From: Actinopolyspora lacussalsi
Lineage (GTDB): Bacteria > Actinomycetota > Actinomycetes > Mycobacteriales > Pseudonocardiaceae
Reading direction: 5' to 3'
DNA: 64,000 bases
Assembly: GCA_030803735.1 (NCBI GenBank)
Contig: JAURUC010000001.1
Span: forward strand, 1,373,501 to 1,437,500
Shown here: in pieces, positions 26,485-36,265 of the stretch
Layout of the letters: each line of letters opens with the position of its first letter
Position numbering within the stretch: position 1 is the stretch's first letter
Notes under the pieces: model-generated
The model's input: the letters and a program-made list of their open reading frames with translations, nothing else
Databases searched by the model: none
Told to the model about the DNA's origin: nothing
Translations under genes and position numbers: made by a program

Positions 26485-26764
26485 TGCCCCACCCGAGACA
26501 CAGGTGAAGGTGTCGAGCCGGACAGCGTGGTGATTCGCGGCCGGCTGCGCGTTCAGCTGCGGACTGTGCGTACTGGCCGCGGTACTCCTCCCGGTCATCT
26601 CCTACGCTGCCGAGGGCACCGCCTCGGCGGAGTATCCGATGAGTTTCCTGCTGCAGGGCATGATCCTCGGCGTGCTGAGCTACATCTTCCGCATGATCCG
26701 CCAGAAGGCACTGCGGCAGGAAGCCGAACGGGCTGAGCGGGCCGAGAGCTCGCCAGGCCGTTGA
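26474..26764 (+). pseudogene. Second small membrane protein gene, broken by an in-frame TGA
   Basis: Starts MQRYAPPE and VKVSSRTAW like the paralogue at 23480, but codon 20 is TGA (26531-26533), where the paralogue has Arg. Past the stop the frame stays open to 26764 and still encodes two hydrophobic segments and the KALRQEAERAERAES tail. The full-length frame and conserved tail show a recent nonsense change. Readthrough or a sequencing error cannot be ruled out. Confidence 0.8.
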
Positions 26765-26786
26765 AACACGACCACCGCGAGAAGAC

Positions 26787-27590
26787 TCAGCATTTGCCGA
26801 CCGCGACCCAGAACGCGTTGCGGGCCCCTTCCGGCACCTCGTCAGAATCGGGGTGCCAGTCGACGGCGTGCACCAGACCCGGCTCCACCAGTTCGAGGTC
26901 GCCCAGCAGCGCGGCGAACTCGTCCACCGAACGGTGGTTGGCGAGGTGGCTGGTGTCGCGGTACAGCCGTGAGATCTCCTCGACCCGGTCGGGCTCGTCG
27001 TAGTGATCGGTGATGTGCGAGACCACCAGGAAACTGCCCGGTGCCACCGCACGGCGGTAGGAGTCGACCAGCTCGGCCGGCCCTTCCTCGTCGCCGACGA
27101 AGTGCAGCACGGCCGCCGCCAGCACGGCCATCGGCTCGTCGAAGTCGAGCAACCCGGCTACCCCGGGTTCGGCCAGCACCTCGTCCGGTTTACGCAGGTC
27201 GGCCCTGCTGATCGTCGCGTTCTCGACACCGTCCAAGAGCTGACCGGTGTGGGACACCGCCACGGGTTCGTTGTCGACGTAGGCCACCCGAACCGAGCTG
27301 TCCCGTTCGTGGGCGATCTGGTGCACGTGCCCCACGGTGGGAATCCCGGAACCGAGATCCAGGAACTGGCGGATCCCCTGGTCGAGGCAGAACCGCACCG
27401 CCCGCTGCAGGAACGCCCGGTTGGCACGCGCACCAGGGATCATGACGGGCGTGATCTCCACCGCGCGCTCCGCGGCCTGCCGATCCGCGGCGAAATTGTG
27501 CGACCCACCGAGGTAGTAGTCGTACATCCGCGCCGCGTTCGGCGTCCGGACGTCGATACCCTCGCTACCAGACGGTTCACCGATCGACAT
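26787..27590 (-). CDS. SAM-dependent methyltransferase, SAV2177 family (DUF574)
   Basis: A 267-residue class I methyltransferase-like protein. The ATG at 27590 (MSIGEPSG) is preferred over the upstream frame because family members begin close to the PNAARMYDYYLGG signature. The SAM-binding region reads FLDLGSGIPTVGHVHQIA, followed by VAYVDNEPVAV. Family members are abundant in Streptomyces and relatives, with mostly unknown substrates. Two paralogues lie at 37534 and 60282. It faces the broken small membrane gene 23 bases away. Confidence 0.85.
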   Translation of the reverse strand: MSIGEPSGSEGIDVRTPNAARMYDYYLGGSHNFAADRQAAERAVEITPVMIPGARANRAFLQRAVRFCLDQGIRQFLDLGSGIPTVGHVHQIAHERDSSVRVAYVDNEPVAVSHTGQLLDGVENATISRADLRKPDEVLAEPGVAGLLDFDEPMAVLAAAVLHFVGDEEGPAELVDSYRRAVAPGSFLVVSHITDHYDEPDRVEEISRLYRDTSHLANHRSVDEFAALLGDLELVEPGLVHAVDWHPDSDEVPEGARNAFWVAVGKC

Positions 27591-27709
27591 ACCACGCGCT
27601 CCCCACGACCCTGGCCACTGCTCACCCAGCAGCGTACACACGCGGGCACGAACCGCGAAGGGGTGCCGCGCGGTATCGACGCACGGAGCGGGGCGTGCCC
27701 GATGTCGGC

Positions 27710-28705
27710 TCAGTGCTGTGCCGCGACGTCGACCATTCCGGTGACCTCGGCGAGCAGTTCGAAGGAACGCAGCCAGGCATCCCGTTCCGGAGCCAGCGAG
27801 GTGACCATCAGCTCGTCGGCCCGGGCGTGCTCGGCGAAACCGTCCAAGTAGTTCTTCACCTCGTCGGCGGTTCCGACCGCCGAGTAGGTAAGCATCTGCT
27901 GCGCCTGCTGCCCCGCGGGTGAGTCCAGAGCGCTGTCGGCTTCCTCGCGGGTGAGGTTGCGGCCGGTGAGCATCCGCAGCCTGCTGCGCTTGGCTGCCTG
28001 GAGTTGTTCCCGCGCCTGCTCGGTGGTGTCGGAGGCGACGATGTTGACCCCCGCGATGACGTACGGTTCCGACAGCTGTTCGGAGGGGGTGAACTCACGC
28101 CGGTAGACCGACACGGCGTCCTCCAGCGCGTTCGGGGCGAAGTGCGAGGCGAACGAGTACGGCAGCCCGAGCGCGGCCGCGAGTTTGGCACCGAACAACG
28201 AAGAGCCGAGGATGTACAGCGGCACGCCGGTCCCCTTGCCGGGCACGGCCTGCACTCCCTGCACCAGCGACTTCTCCCCCAGATACCCCTGCAGTTCCTG
28301 CACGTCCTGCGGGAAGGTCTCGGCCGCCTTCGGGTCGCGGCGCAACGCCTTCGCGGTGTTCTGGTCACTGCCGGGCGCCCTGCCGAGGCCGAGGTCGATG
28401 CGCCCCGGATGCAGCGTCTCCAGGGTGCCGAACTGCTCGGCGATGGTCAGCGGGGCGTGGTTCGGCAGCATGATGCCGCCCGCGCCGAGGCGGATCGAGC
28501 TGGTGTTGGCGGCGATGTGCCCGATGATGACGCTGGTCGCCGAGGAGGCGATGCGGGACATGTTGTGGTGTTCGGCGTACCAGATGCGCCGGTACCCCCA
28601 CCGCTCGGCTCGTTGCGCCAGGTCGATGCTGGCCCGCAGGCTGTCGCCCGGGGTTTCGTCATGACCGATGGTGGCGAGATCGAGGACGGACAGTGGGACA
28701 CCCAT
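27710..28705 (-). CDS. LLM-class flavin-dependent oxidoreductase
   Basis: A 331-residue luciferase-like protein. The ATG at 28705 ([11 protein letters not shown]) is chosen: a GGAAGGA ribosome site precedes it, and this is where single-component members start. The bacterial luciferase signatures WYAEHHNM and [14 protein letters not shown], the [11 protein letters not shown] strand and the [11 protein letters not shown] loop are all present. These F420- or FMN-dependent enzymes oxidise small organics in the cytoplasm. Cofactor and substrate cannot be told. It is divergent from the NACHT-like gene. Confidence 0.87.
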   Translation of the reverse strand: MGVPLSVLDLATIGHDETPGDSLRASIDLAQRAERWGYRRIWYAEHHNMSRIASSATSVIIGHIAANTSSIRLGAGGIMLPNHAPLTIAEQFGTLETLHPGRIDLGLGRAPGSDQNTAKALRRDPKAAETFPQDVQELQGYLGEKSLVQGVQAVPGKGTGVPLYILGSSLFGAKLAAALGLPYSFASHFAPNALEDAVSVYRREFTPSEQLSEPYVIAGVNIVASDTTEQAREQLQAAKRSRLRMLTGRNLTREEADSALDSPAGQQAQQMLTYSAVGTADEVKNYLDGFAEHARADELMVTSLAPERDAWLRSFELLAEVTGMVDVAAQH

Positions 28706-28857
28706 GGCAAACGCATCCTTCCGCGCGGGCACCGTGACGAGCTCGGTCGTAGTTGTTACGACCAACCGTTCGAACGCGTTCACCCGTGACGGCTATTCCG
28801 GGAATCGCACGGATCACATTCCCGGCCGCTCGATTCCGCGATTAGCGTTGAGCCGAT

Positions 28858-31800
28858 ATGAGTACGCTGCCGCGTGATACGAGGAGCGGTCCCGAGCACC
28901 GACCGGGATCGGATCGCCATGTGAGACCACTTCGAAACGAACCACCCAGGTACGGAGAGCCGGCGGTTCGCGAGGTGGTCCGGGATCGGAACGGTTTCCT
29001 GGAACCGCCCAGGCGCGCCGGGCGCTGTACCGCGCCGATGGCGGTCTCCGAGCTCGTCGGGTCCTCCGGTGATCTCGTGCTGCTCGCACCGGGCGGAGCG
29101 GGTAAGACCACCGTGCTCGAAGCGCTGCGCGAGGCCGAGTCCGGGGCGACGGTCATCGACTTCACCCTGCTGGACGTAACCGAGGCGTACCGGGCGCTGG
29201 CCGCGGCGGCCGAGTACGAGGACGGTGTCGTTCACCTGGACGGGGTCGATGCCGTGGCTGGTGATTTTCCCGGCATTCTCGAACAACTCCGGGACTGGTT
29301 GCGCGTTCCCGGGAAACGACGGGCACGACTGCGCCTGGCCTGCCGGACCACCACCTGGAACAGGCCGGAAGCGCGAGTTCTGCGTCGCACTCCGCTCGCG
29401 CTCCAAGTGTTCGAGCTTCTCCCCTTGACGCGTGACGCGGCCGATTCGATCGCACGCGGGATCGGCGTCTCGGAGGAGCTTTTCACCGAGCTCGCTGAGA
29501 CCGGTTCATGGCGACCTCCGGCATCGGCGATGTGGTTCGAGGCGGTGGCCCGCCACCGGCGAGACACTGGGGAATTACCATCGGATCAACGTGCGGCGAT
29601 CGAGCACGATACAGACGTCGCGTTGGGTGGGACGGGTTCCACCGGCGCCGCCCTGACACGGCGGCACCAGTGGCAGCGGGCGATGTGGCTGGCCGCGGTG
29701 TCGATCTTCGGGAACGTCAGCCCTGGCGAGGCGACAGGCGGGGGCGAATCCGGCTCCGGAACGCCCGTCGGGGAGTCGCTTGCCGTCGCGCTCCCGGAGG
29801 AGGCCGCGCCGAGTGAGCAGGGCGGGCACGAGGAAGTGCTCGACACCGCGTTGTTCGCTCCCGCTCGTGGTGGAGGGGTGGAATTCCGCCTGCGACAGCA
29901 CGCGGATTACCTCGCGGCGTGTTTCGTGGTCTCGCGACAGCTCGAGCGGGATCGTTTGGGAGAGCTGCTGGGAGTTCACGACAACGGTCGAGTTCCCGGT
30001 TCCCTCGCCGCGGTAACGGCGTGGACAGCGAACATGGATCCCGAGCTGGTCCAGGACCTGATCCCGGCCAACGCCGCCCTCCTGGCTCGAACAGGGGTGG
30101 AACCGTCCTCCGATCGTGTTCGGGCCACTATGACCGAGTCACTGCTCACAGCCGCGGCCGAGGGTGAACTCGAAGCCGTGCAGGAGCTCGACCTCGCCAC
30201 CCTCGTGCATCCCGGACTGCAGCGCGCACTGCTGGGGTGGCTGCGGGCCGGTATCGAGCACTCCGAACAGCTGTGGTGGATCGCTCGGCTCGCGGAGGAA
30301 GGTCGGTGCCGAGGAACGGTGCCGGAGCTTCTCGAAGAGGTGCTGAGCCCACGGTGGAGTTCGGGCGCGCGCCGGGCGGGGGCCATGGCCGTGGTATCAC
30401 TGTCGGACGAGAGCGCGCCGGACGAGTTGGCGTCGCTGCTGCGACTCGAACCGGAGGAGGATCCGGACGAGGAGCTGCTGGCAGCCGGGATCGACGCACT
30501 GTACCCGGGAGCACTGCCCACTGCCGAACTCCTCGACTCGATACGGCGACGCGGCGATGACCGGTTCGAGGGCTCCTACTGGCGGTCGCTGGAAACGCTG
30601 GCGGACCGGATTCCCGTACGGGACCTTCCGCAAGCACTGGCCTGGGGAGCGGAGTGTGCCGGAGCCGGGGAACAAACCTACGGCCGGTTCATCATCGGAC
30701 TGTTGGACAACGGGTGGCGCGCGGCCGAATCACTGCCCAGCGTGGTCGAACTCGCCGACGTGACGGCAGCGGTCATCAACCACAACTGGTCACGCTGGCG
30801 CGATCGGGTCACGGTCCCACGGCTGAACGATCCCCGGCTCCGACGCGAGCTGGCCGTGCTCCTCGCGGAGCGGATCCGCCCTGATTTCGTACGGTGGCTG
30901 CTCTTGCTGGATCTGGTCGGGGAAACGGATATCGAGTGGATACTGGAGGTGCTTCCCCGATTCGGGGAGAAAGCTCGGTCCGTGCTGGGCGGTTGTGTGC
31001 CGCTGCTCGTGGCGGAGCCGGACGCCCGTAGCGCGGATCTGATCCTCTCGGTCCCCGAGGAACATCCGGCGTACCCGCATATCCGGGAGTTGCGCGAAAA
31101 CGTCGCGAGCGACTCGGGGCGGGCCGAGATGCTGCGCAAGATGCACAGGACCGATCCGGCCCCCTCCGACGAGGAAAAACGTGCGAAGCAACGCCGTGAA
31201 CTCACCGAGGCACTTCAAGCAGCACGCCGGGACGTAGCCGAGTGGTGGCAGGTCTGCCGAAGGCTCGCCGAGGACGGCGGATGGTCCATCGACCACTACT
31301 TCACCCAGGACCTGACCGAACGGCCCGGTTGGGAGCTGCTGGCCCCCGAGGAACGACGCGACGTCTTCGACCTCGGTCTCGAATACGTCCGAACGCACCG
31401 GGTCACGTCCACCTCGGACGCGGGACTGCGACACATCTCGACCGAGGAGGTGCTGCCCGACTGGTCCGGGGTATACCTGCTGAGCACGCTGCTTCGCCAC
31501 CAACCACACCGGCTGGACGGGTTGGACACCTCGACCTGGAGCAGGTGGGCTCCCCCGATCATCGCGGCGTGGATCCTCGACGAGGCGGACGAGGACGCCG
31601 GACTGCGCGGGCGGCTGATCGATTCCGTGCCGCACGCGGCGCGTCCGGCCCTCGCCGAAGCGGTGCTGCTACGCTTCGACGAACAGCAGAAACAGGGCAA
31701 ACCTCTCGAGAACCATCACCGCTACGCGTCACTGCTGAGCGAAATCGACGCGGAACTGCACCGACGGTTCCTGAACCACAGTTATCACGGCGTACTCGGC

Positions 31801-32364
31801 GAAACACTGCTGCGGCTGTTGGACACGTACTCACCGGAACTCGCCACCCGGATCCGCCGGGAACTTCGCCGCGCTCCGGAGCCGGAACTCGCCACCCTCG
31901 CCTACCGGGCGCAGGCGGAATCGGACCCGAACGTTGTCGTCGCCGACCTGGTCTCCGGCGCCGCCGTGTCCGCCCGGGCCGACGAGGTGGTCGCGGCACT
32001 GGACCCCGCGAGGTTGCACGACCGGAGACTGGCGGAACTGACCAGGTGGCTGCTCGACAGATTCCCGATAACTCGGTTTCCGGAGCGGGCACGTGAGGCC
32101 GAGCGGGAAAACCACTGGATCAGCAGCGCTCACAGCGTTCGGGACGAATCGCTGGAAGAGCTCACGACCCGCGCACGCAGCGAAACCCTGGCGGAGCTGC
32201 GGGACGAACGAACCGGGTTCGAGCGCAGAGTGCTCACGGCAAGGTTGAGCCGTGCGCGAGCGCACGAGGCGGATCTCGCCCACACCCCACCCAGCGTGGA
32301 ACGGATTCGGGCGCTGTGCGAAACGGTGGAGACTCGAACGCGGGACAGCGACGCGGGGCCGTGA
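28858..32364 (+). CDS. NACHT-like STAND ATPase
   Basis: An 1168-residue protein. After a short basic leader it has a P-loop at ~77-86 (APGGAGKTTVLEA), a Walker B at ~126 (VVHLDGVDAV), a sensor-like strand (RLRLACRTTTWN) and the LLPLTRDAADSIARG segment that follows the ATPase core in NACHT proteins. The remaining ~800 residues are helical and HEAT-like, with no recognised enzymatic effector. STAND ATPases of this shape are frequent in bacterial antiphage systems such as bNACHT and Avs proteins. A role in sensing infection is therefore plausible but not shown. It is convergent with the ROK gene, 48 bases away. Confidence 0.7.
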   Translation: MSTLPRDTRSGPEHRPGSDRHVRPLRNEPPRYGEPAVREVVRDRNGFLEPPRRAGRCTAPMAVSELVGSSGDLVLLAPGGAGKTTVLEALREAESGATVIDFTLLDVTEAYRALAAAAEYEDGVVHLDGVDAVAGDFPGILEQLRDWLRVPGKRRARLRLACRTTTWNRPEARVLRRTPLALQVFELLPLTRDAADSIARGIGVSEELFTELAETGSWRPPASAMWFEAVARHRRDTGELPSDQRAAIEHDTDVALGGTGSTGAALTRRHQWQRAMWLAAVSIFGNVSPGEATGGGESGSGTPVGESLAVALPEEAAPSEQGGHEEVLDTALFAPARGGGVEFRLRQHADYLAACFVVSRQLERDRLGELLGVHDNGRVPGSLAAVTAWTANMDPELVQDLIPANAALLARTGVEPSSDRVRATMTESLLTAAAEGELEAVQELDLATLVHPGLQRALLGWLRAGIEHSEQLWWIARLAEEGRCRGTVPELLEEVLSPRWSSGARRAGAMAVVSLSDESAPDELASLLRLEPEEDPDEELLAAGIDALYPGALPTAELLDSIRRRGDDRFEGSYWRSLETLADRIPVRDLPQALAWGAECAGAGEQTYGRFIIGLLDNGWRAAESLPSVVELADVTAAVINHNWSRWRDRVTVPRLNDPRLRRELAVLLAERIRPDFVRWLLLLDLVGETDIEWILEVLPRFGEKARSVLGGCVPLLVAEPDARSADLILSVPEEHPAYPHIRELRENVASDSGRAEMLRKMHRTDPAPSDEEKRAKQRRELTEALQAARRDVAEWWQVCRRLAEDGGWSIDHYFTQDLTERPGWELLAPEERRDVFDLGLEYVRTHRVTSTSDAGLRHISTEEVLPDWSGVYLLSTLLRHQPHRLDGLDTSTWSRWAPPIIAAWILDEADEDAGLRGRLIDSVPHAARPALAEAVLLRFDEQQKQGKPLENHHRYASLLSEIDAELHRRFLNHSYHGVLGETLLRLLDTYSPELATRIRRELRRAPEPELATLAYRAQAESDPNVVVADLVSGAAVSARADEVVAALDPARLHDRRLAELTRWLLDRFPITRFPERAREAERENHWISSAHSVRDESLEELTTRARSETLAELRDERTGFERRVLTARLSRARAHEADLAHTPPSVERIRALCETVETRTRDSDAGP

Positions 32365-32412
32365 TCGGACCACCACGTGCGGCGGAGTCCTGCTGTCACG
32401 GTCCCACGAGAG

Positions 32413-33666
32413 CTACTCCCGCGTGTCCGGCGGAACCAGACACGGGTCCCGGAAGACCTCCTCGGTGATAACGATCGCCGCTCCGCGCACGGCGGCGGTG
32501 AAACCGAAAACCGAGGCGGTGACCGGACATATCGCCGACCGGCCCGCGACGGTTCTGCTCCGCAGTTCCCGCAGCGCGGTCGGTACCACGTGGGCGGAGA
32601 CCGTGGCGAAGTAGCCGCCGAGCACCACGGCTCCCGGGTTGAGCATGTTGACCGCGATCGAGATCCCGATGCCGAGCCAACGGCCGATCTCGTCGAGACC
32701 GGCCAGCGTCTGCTGATCACCGGCCTCGGCGCGCTGCAGCAGTATCCGCGCCTGCTCATCCGGGTCCCGGAGGGTTCCGACCAGGTCCGGTGCGGCGGTT
32801 CGGACCGCCGCTGCCAGCCCGATCTTGGTTTCCAGGCAACCGTGCTGCCCGCAGCGACACCTACGTCCGTAGGGGTCCACCGGGAAGTGTCCGATCTCCC
32901 CGCTGTAACCGTCCGAGCCGCGCAGCAGTCGCCCCGCTGTGATCAGGCCGGAACCGATACCGAGCTCCCCGGTCAGATACACCAGTTCGGAGACGGTGTT
33001 GGCCTCGTCGCCGAACTCGGCCAGCGCCGCCAGGTTGGCCTCGTTGTCGGCGGTGATCGTGGTTTCCGGGGCGAGATCGAGCCGGCCGCGCAGCCACTCG
33101 GTGATCGGCACGTCCTGCCACCCCAGGTTCGGCGCGTGGCGCACGGTGCCGCTGGGCACGTCCACGAGCCCCGGCACAGCCACGCCGACGCCGACCAGCC
33201 GGATGCCGGAGCTCCGCAGTTCGGCTATCGCCTCCGCCGCGAGTCGCGACAGCTCGTCGACGGTGCGGGAAGGTCCCACTCGGACCGCGTCGAAGCCGAC
33301 CCGACGATCCAGCAGCACCCGCTCCGCGAGGTCGACCCCGCGCACCGCGAGACAGTTCGCGTTGACCTCCAGTCCCAGAGCCGCCGCCGAACCACCGTCG
33401 AGTTCGAGAATCCGGGACGGGCGGCCGACATTGCCCGACTGCTTCCTTCCGGTCTCGCGGATCAGCCGCCGTCCGATCAGCTCGTTGACGAGGTTGGACA
33501 CCGTGGCCTTGGTCAGCCCGGTACGGGTGGCCAGCGCGGCACGGGAATACACCCCGGCCGACCGGATCTCGCCGAGGACCCGGGCCAGATTGCCCCTACG
33601 AACGGCCGCCTGAGCGACGACTCCACGCCCGTTGTCCCGGTTGACCTCGTTGTCGTAGCCGCGCAC
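32413..33666 (-). CDS. ROK family transcriptional regulator (XylR/NagC type)
   Basis: A 417-residue regulator. Residues ~25-80 form a winged helix (SRAALATRTGLTKATVSNLV). The ROK kinase-like domain follows with LVGVGVAVPGLVD, an ATP-binding LGIGSGL segment and the zinc motif RRCRCGQHGCLET. Such proteins repress sugar-use genes until a sugar binds. Position upstream of the deacetylase/GH11/GH10 group suggests control of xylan use, but no operator has been matched to it. Confidence 0.88.
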   Translation of the reverse strand: MRGYDNEVNRDNGRGVVAQAAVRRGNLARVLGEIRSAGVYSRAALATRTGLTKATVSNLVNELIGRRLIRETGRKQSGNVGRPSRILELDGGSAAALGLEVNANCLAVRGVDLAERVLLDRRVGFDAVRVGPSRTVDELSRLAAEAIAELRSSGIRLVGVGVAVPGLVDVPSGTVRHAPNLGWQDVPITEWLRGRLDLAPETTITADNEANLAALAEFGDEANTVSELVYLTGELGIGSGLITAGRLLRGSDGYSGEIGHFPVDPYGRRCRCGQHGCLETKIGLAAAVRTAAPDLVGTLRDPDEQARILLQRAEAGDQQTLAGLDEIGRWLGIGISIAVNMLNPGAVVLGGYFATVSAHVVPTALRELRSRTVAGRSAICPVTASVFGFTAAVRGAAIVITEEVFRDPCLVPPDTRE

Positions 33667-34214
33667 CCGGCCCCCTCTCTAACAGGGACAGCCGGAAAAC
33701 TAACCCATTGTCGCCGGAAAACGCCATACCCCACGAACCCGGAAAATCCCGCGGAACTCACGAACGACGAATCGAAGCGATCACCGGATTTTACACGTAT
33801 GGCGCCTTGACATCGCGGCGTGAAAGCTGGCGGCAGGATGAGCAGCACCGGGACAGCCAAGAATCGTACTGGATACGAATTCTCCCGACGAACCCGATGG
33901 AGAGCGGACTTCCCCGTGGTTTCACCTCTCGCGTCGAGAACGGGGAAATCAGGCACGGCCGCCGAGAACGCCACTGTTCCGAGCCGGAACGAATCACGGC
34001 GGAGCGGCGTTTCCGCTGTGCTCGGCTTGTGTTTCCGCTGCCGGGACGCACGCCTCGGAAACGAGGTTCAGCACCCGAGGACGACGGGTTCGCTGGTCAC
34101 GTCTCGTGGAATTCGGTCTCGGCGTGGACCTCGTGCGAGGTGCCGCGCGGCCGTTCGGGCCGGTGTGCACGTACCGCGCGGCGCCACGGGGGAGTTCCGG
34201 TACACGACTTCCGC
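33667..34214. other. Gap between ROK gene and deacetylase gene
   Basis: 548 bases with scattered weak frames only. No gene, clear promoter or repeat was recognised. Confidence 0.5.
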
Positions 34215-34958
34215 TCAACCGGAGCGCGCTGGGAGCGTGAAGCGCCAACCTTCATCGCGCAACCGCGGGATGACTCGGGAGACCGCCCCCACGGTCTGGC
34301 CGCGATCGCCACCACCGTCGTGCAGCAGCACGACACCGCCCTGTGAGACACCGTCCATCAGCCGCCGGACCAGCACGTCCGTACCGGGGCGGTTCCAGTC
34401 CGCCACCGAAAGGCTCCAGCCGAGCGGCTGCATCCCCATGTCCGCGGCCACGCCCGGAGTTTCGCCCCACGCGCCGTAGGGAGCACGGAAGTAGCGAATC
34501 TCGGCTCCCGGCACCGCCTCGTGAATCACCTCGTTCGTGGCCCGCAGGTTCGCCCTGATGTCAGCGGGCGACCACGTGCTCATGTTCTCGTGCCGCATCG
34601 TGTGGTTGCACAGGACGTGCCCCTCGGCGACGATCCGCCGCACCAGTTCGGGGTTCTCCCGCACGTGCTGGCCCCACAGGCAGAAGACGGCCTTGACGTG
34701 GTGCTCGCCGAGCAGGTCGAGCATGCTCGAGGTCTCTCCCGCGTTGGGGCCGTCGTCGAAGGTGAGCGCCACGGTACGTCCCGGTTGTCCGGTCGAGTCG
34801 ACCACGGTGGCGTCCGCCGCCTCGCCGAGTCCTGCCACGCCGAGTCCTGCCCCGCCGGGACCTGCCTGGGCGATGCTCGCCGATCCGAACGACAGCCCGA
34901 GGAGCAGCAGTGGCACGAGCAGGCGGTTGGTCGTTCGCCGATGTCTTCCAGGAGTCAT
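34215..34958 (-). CDS. Secreted polysaccharide deacetylase (CE4/NodB)
   Basis: A 247-residue secreted protein. The ATG at 34958 gives a signal peptide (RRTTNRLLVPLLLLGLSFGS). The NodB domain shows all five motifs: TFDDGPNAGET (DD pair), HTMRHENMS (metal His pair), RAPYGAWG, SLSVADWNRPG and VLLHDGGG. Family members remove acetyl groups from xylan, chitin or peptidoglycan with a metal. Being divergent from two xylanases, acetylxylan is the most likely target. An AAGGGA ribosome site precedes the start. Confidence 0.85.
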   Translation of the reverse strand: MTPGRHRRTTNRLLVPLLLLGLSFGSASIAQAGPGGAGLGVAGLGEAADATVVDSTGQPGRTVALTFDDGPNAGETSSMLDLLGEHHVKAVFCLWGQHVRENPELVRRIVAEGHVLCNHTMRHENMSTWSPADIRANLRATNEVIHEAVPGAEIRYFRAPYGAWGETPGVAADMGMQPLGWSLSVADWNRPGTDVLVRRLMDGVSQGGVVLLHDGGGDRGQTVGAVSRVIPRLRDEGWRFTLPARSG

Positions 34959-35209
34959 GACGGGTCCCTTCGGCGCGTACTGGGCGAGGTTCCGGGAAAT
35001 AGTACGACAGGAATCTCCGGAGCACGGGAAATATAGGTTCGGCACCGAAGACTGTCAATGTCCTCCAAGGCGAGTCCCGACATCCGGCGACCATCCCGCC
35101 GACTCGTCGTGAAGCGAATTCGGAAACATCATTCCACAGTGTACTTGGTTTTATCTGGAAAAATTTTGTATTTCCCACTGGGCAGCACCGCCCACCTGGT
35201 AACGAGCGG

Positions 35210-35234
35210 GTTTCCGGAACATTTACGGAAACCA
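35210..35234. promoter_or_regulatory. Candidate operator upstream of the xylanase
   Basis: GGTTTCCG and CGGAAACC form a perfect 8-bp inverted repeat around 9 bases, about 150 bases before the GH11 start. A TTGACA hexamer begins 2 bases further on at 35236, so this could overlap a promoter. The binding regulator is unknown; ROK or LacI are candidates. Confidence 0.4.
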
Positions 35235-35383
35235 TTGACAGATCGACGTGACCTGGTCGACATTGTTCGGTGTCGACAGACCTCGATCACCGTTGATCCC
35301 GGTCATTCGCGCGAATCGCTCCACCGACGGACCGTCGAGTCGTATTACCCGTTCGAAGTCCACCGATCCGAACCGGAGGAAGC

Positions 35384-36076
35384 ATGAACACCGACGATTT
35401 CGCACCGAACTCATTCGGCCGCAGGAGTTTTCTCGGAGGCGCCGGAACCCTGGCGCTGGGCGCGTCCGCGCTGATGCTGCCCGGGACCGCCTACGCGGCC
35501 AGGACCATCACGCAGAACGAAACCGGCACCCACGACGGGTTCTACTACACGTTCTGGACCGATGGCGGCGGATCGGTTTCGATGACCCTGTCCTCCGGGG
35601 GCAGTTACAGCACTTCGTGGACCGACTGCGGCAACTTCGTCTGCGGCAAGGGCTGGAGCTACGGTGGCCGCAGGAACGTGTACTACTCCGGCGGCTTCTA
35701 CCCCTCCGGCAACGGCTACCTGACGCTCTACGGATGGACGTCGAACCCACTCGTGGAGTACTACATCGTCGAGGACTACGGAACCTACCGTCCCGGAGGA
35801 AATGACCACCGGGGCACGGTATACAGCGACGGCAGTACGTACGACATCTACCGGACGATGCGGTACGACGCTCCCTCCGTGGAGGGCACGGCGACCTTCC
35901 CGCAGTTCTGGAGCGTTCGGCAGTCCCCGAGGGCGGGTGGAAACATAACCACCGGTAATCACTTCGACGCCTGGGCCCAGCACGGCATGAGCCTGGGAAG
36001 CTTCGATTACTACATGGTCCTCGCTACGGAGGGATACCAGAGCAGCGGAAGCTCCAACTTGACGGTCAGCGGCTGA
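35384..36076 (+). CDS. Secreted endo-1,4-beta-xylanase, GH11
   Basis: A 230-residue enzyme with a Tat-type signal ([20 protein letters not shown], cleavage near Ala-Tyr-Ala). The GH11 jelly roll is complete: [14 protein letters not shown], the nucleophile Glu in [10 protein letters not shown] near residue 125, the thumb region [11 protein letters not shown], and the acid/base Glu in [11 protein letters not shown] near residue 216. No carbohydrate-binding module follows. A GGAGGAAGC ribosome site precedes the ATG. It should cut xylan chains outside the cell and lies 190 bases before a GH10 xylanase. Confidence 0.93.
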   Translation: MNTDDFAPNSFGRRSFLGGAGTLALGASALMLPGTAYAARTITQNETGTHDGFYYTFWTDGGGSVSMTLSSGGSYSTSWTDCGNFVCGKGWSYGGRRNVYYSGGFYPSGNGYLTLYGWTSNPLVEYYIVEDYGTYRPGGNDHRGTVYSDGSTYDIYRTMRYDAPSVEGTATFPQFWSVRQSPRAGGNITTGNHFDAWAQHGMSLGSFDYYMVLATEGYQSSGSSNLTVSG

Positions 36077-36118
36077 ATCCCCGTTTCGGGAAGAGCCTTC
36101 TCGAAAGGAACGCTTTCC

Positions 36119-36155
36119 ACGGCGGCATCGCACCACCATCGGACGATGCCGCCGT
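36119..36155 (+). terminator. Stem-loop between the two xylanase genes
   Basis: ACGGCGGCATCG pairs perfectly over 12 bp with CGATGCCGCCGT around a 13-base loop, 43 bases after the GH11 stop. It may end or attenuate the GH11 transcript. Confidence 0.65.
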
Positions 36156-36265
36156 ATTCCCTCCTCGCTCCCAGGCGCACCCCGGAACCGATCGAACACT
36201 TTCCCGGGGAAGAGCACGTGTTTCTTGGGAGCGCTCCAAGCAACGATCCACGAGGAGCGACAGAA

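Noticed and set aside
33820..34479. 219-codon plus-strand ORF across the gap and the deacetylase gene
   Set aside because: Half of it is antisense to the deacetylase, and the rest is Arg/Ser-rich with no motif.
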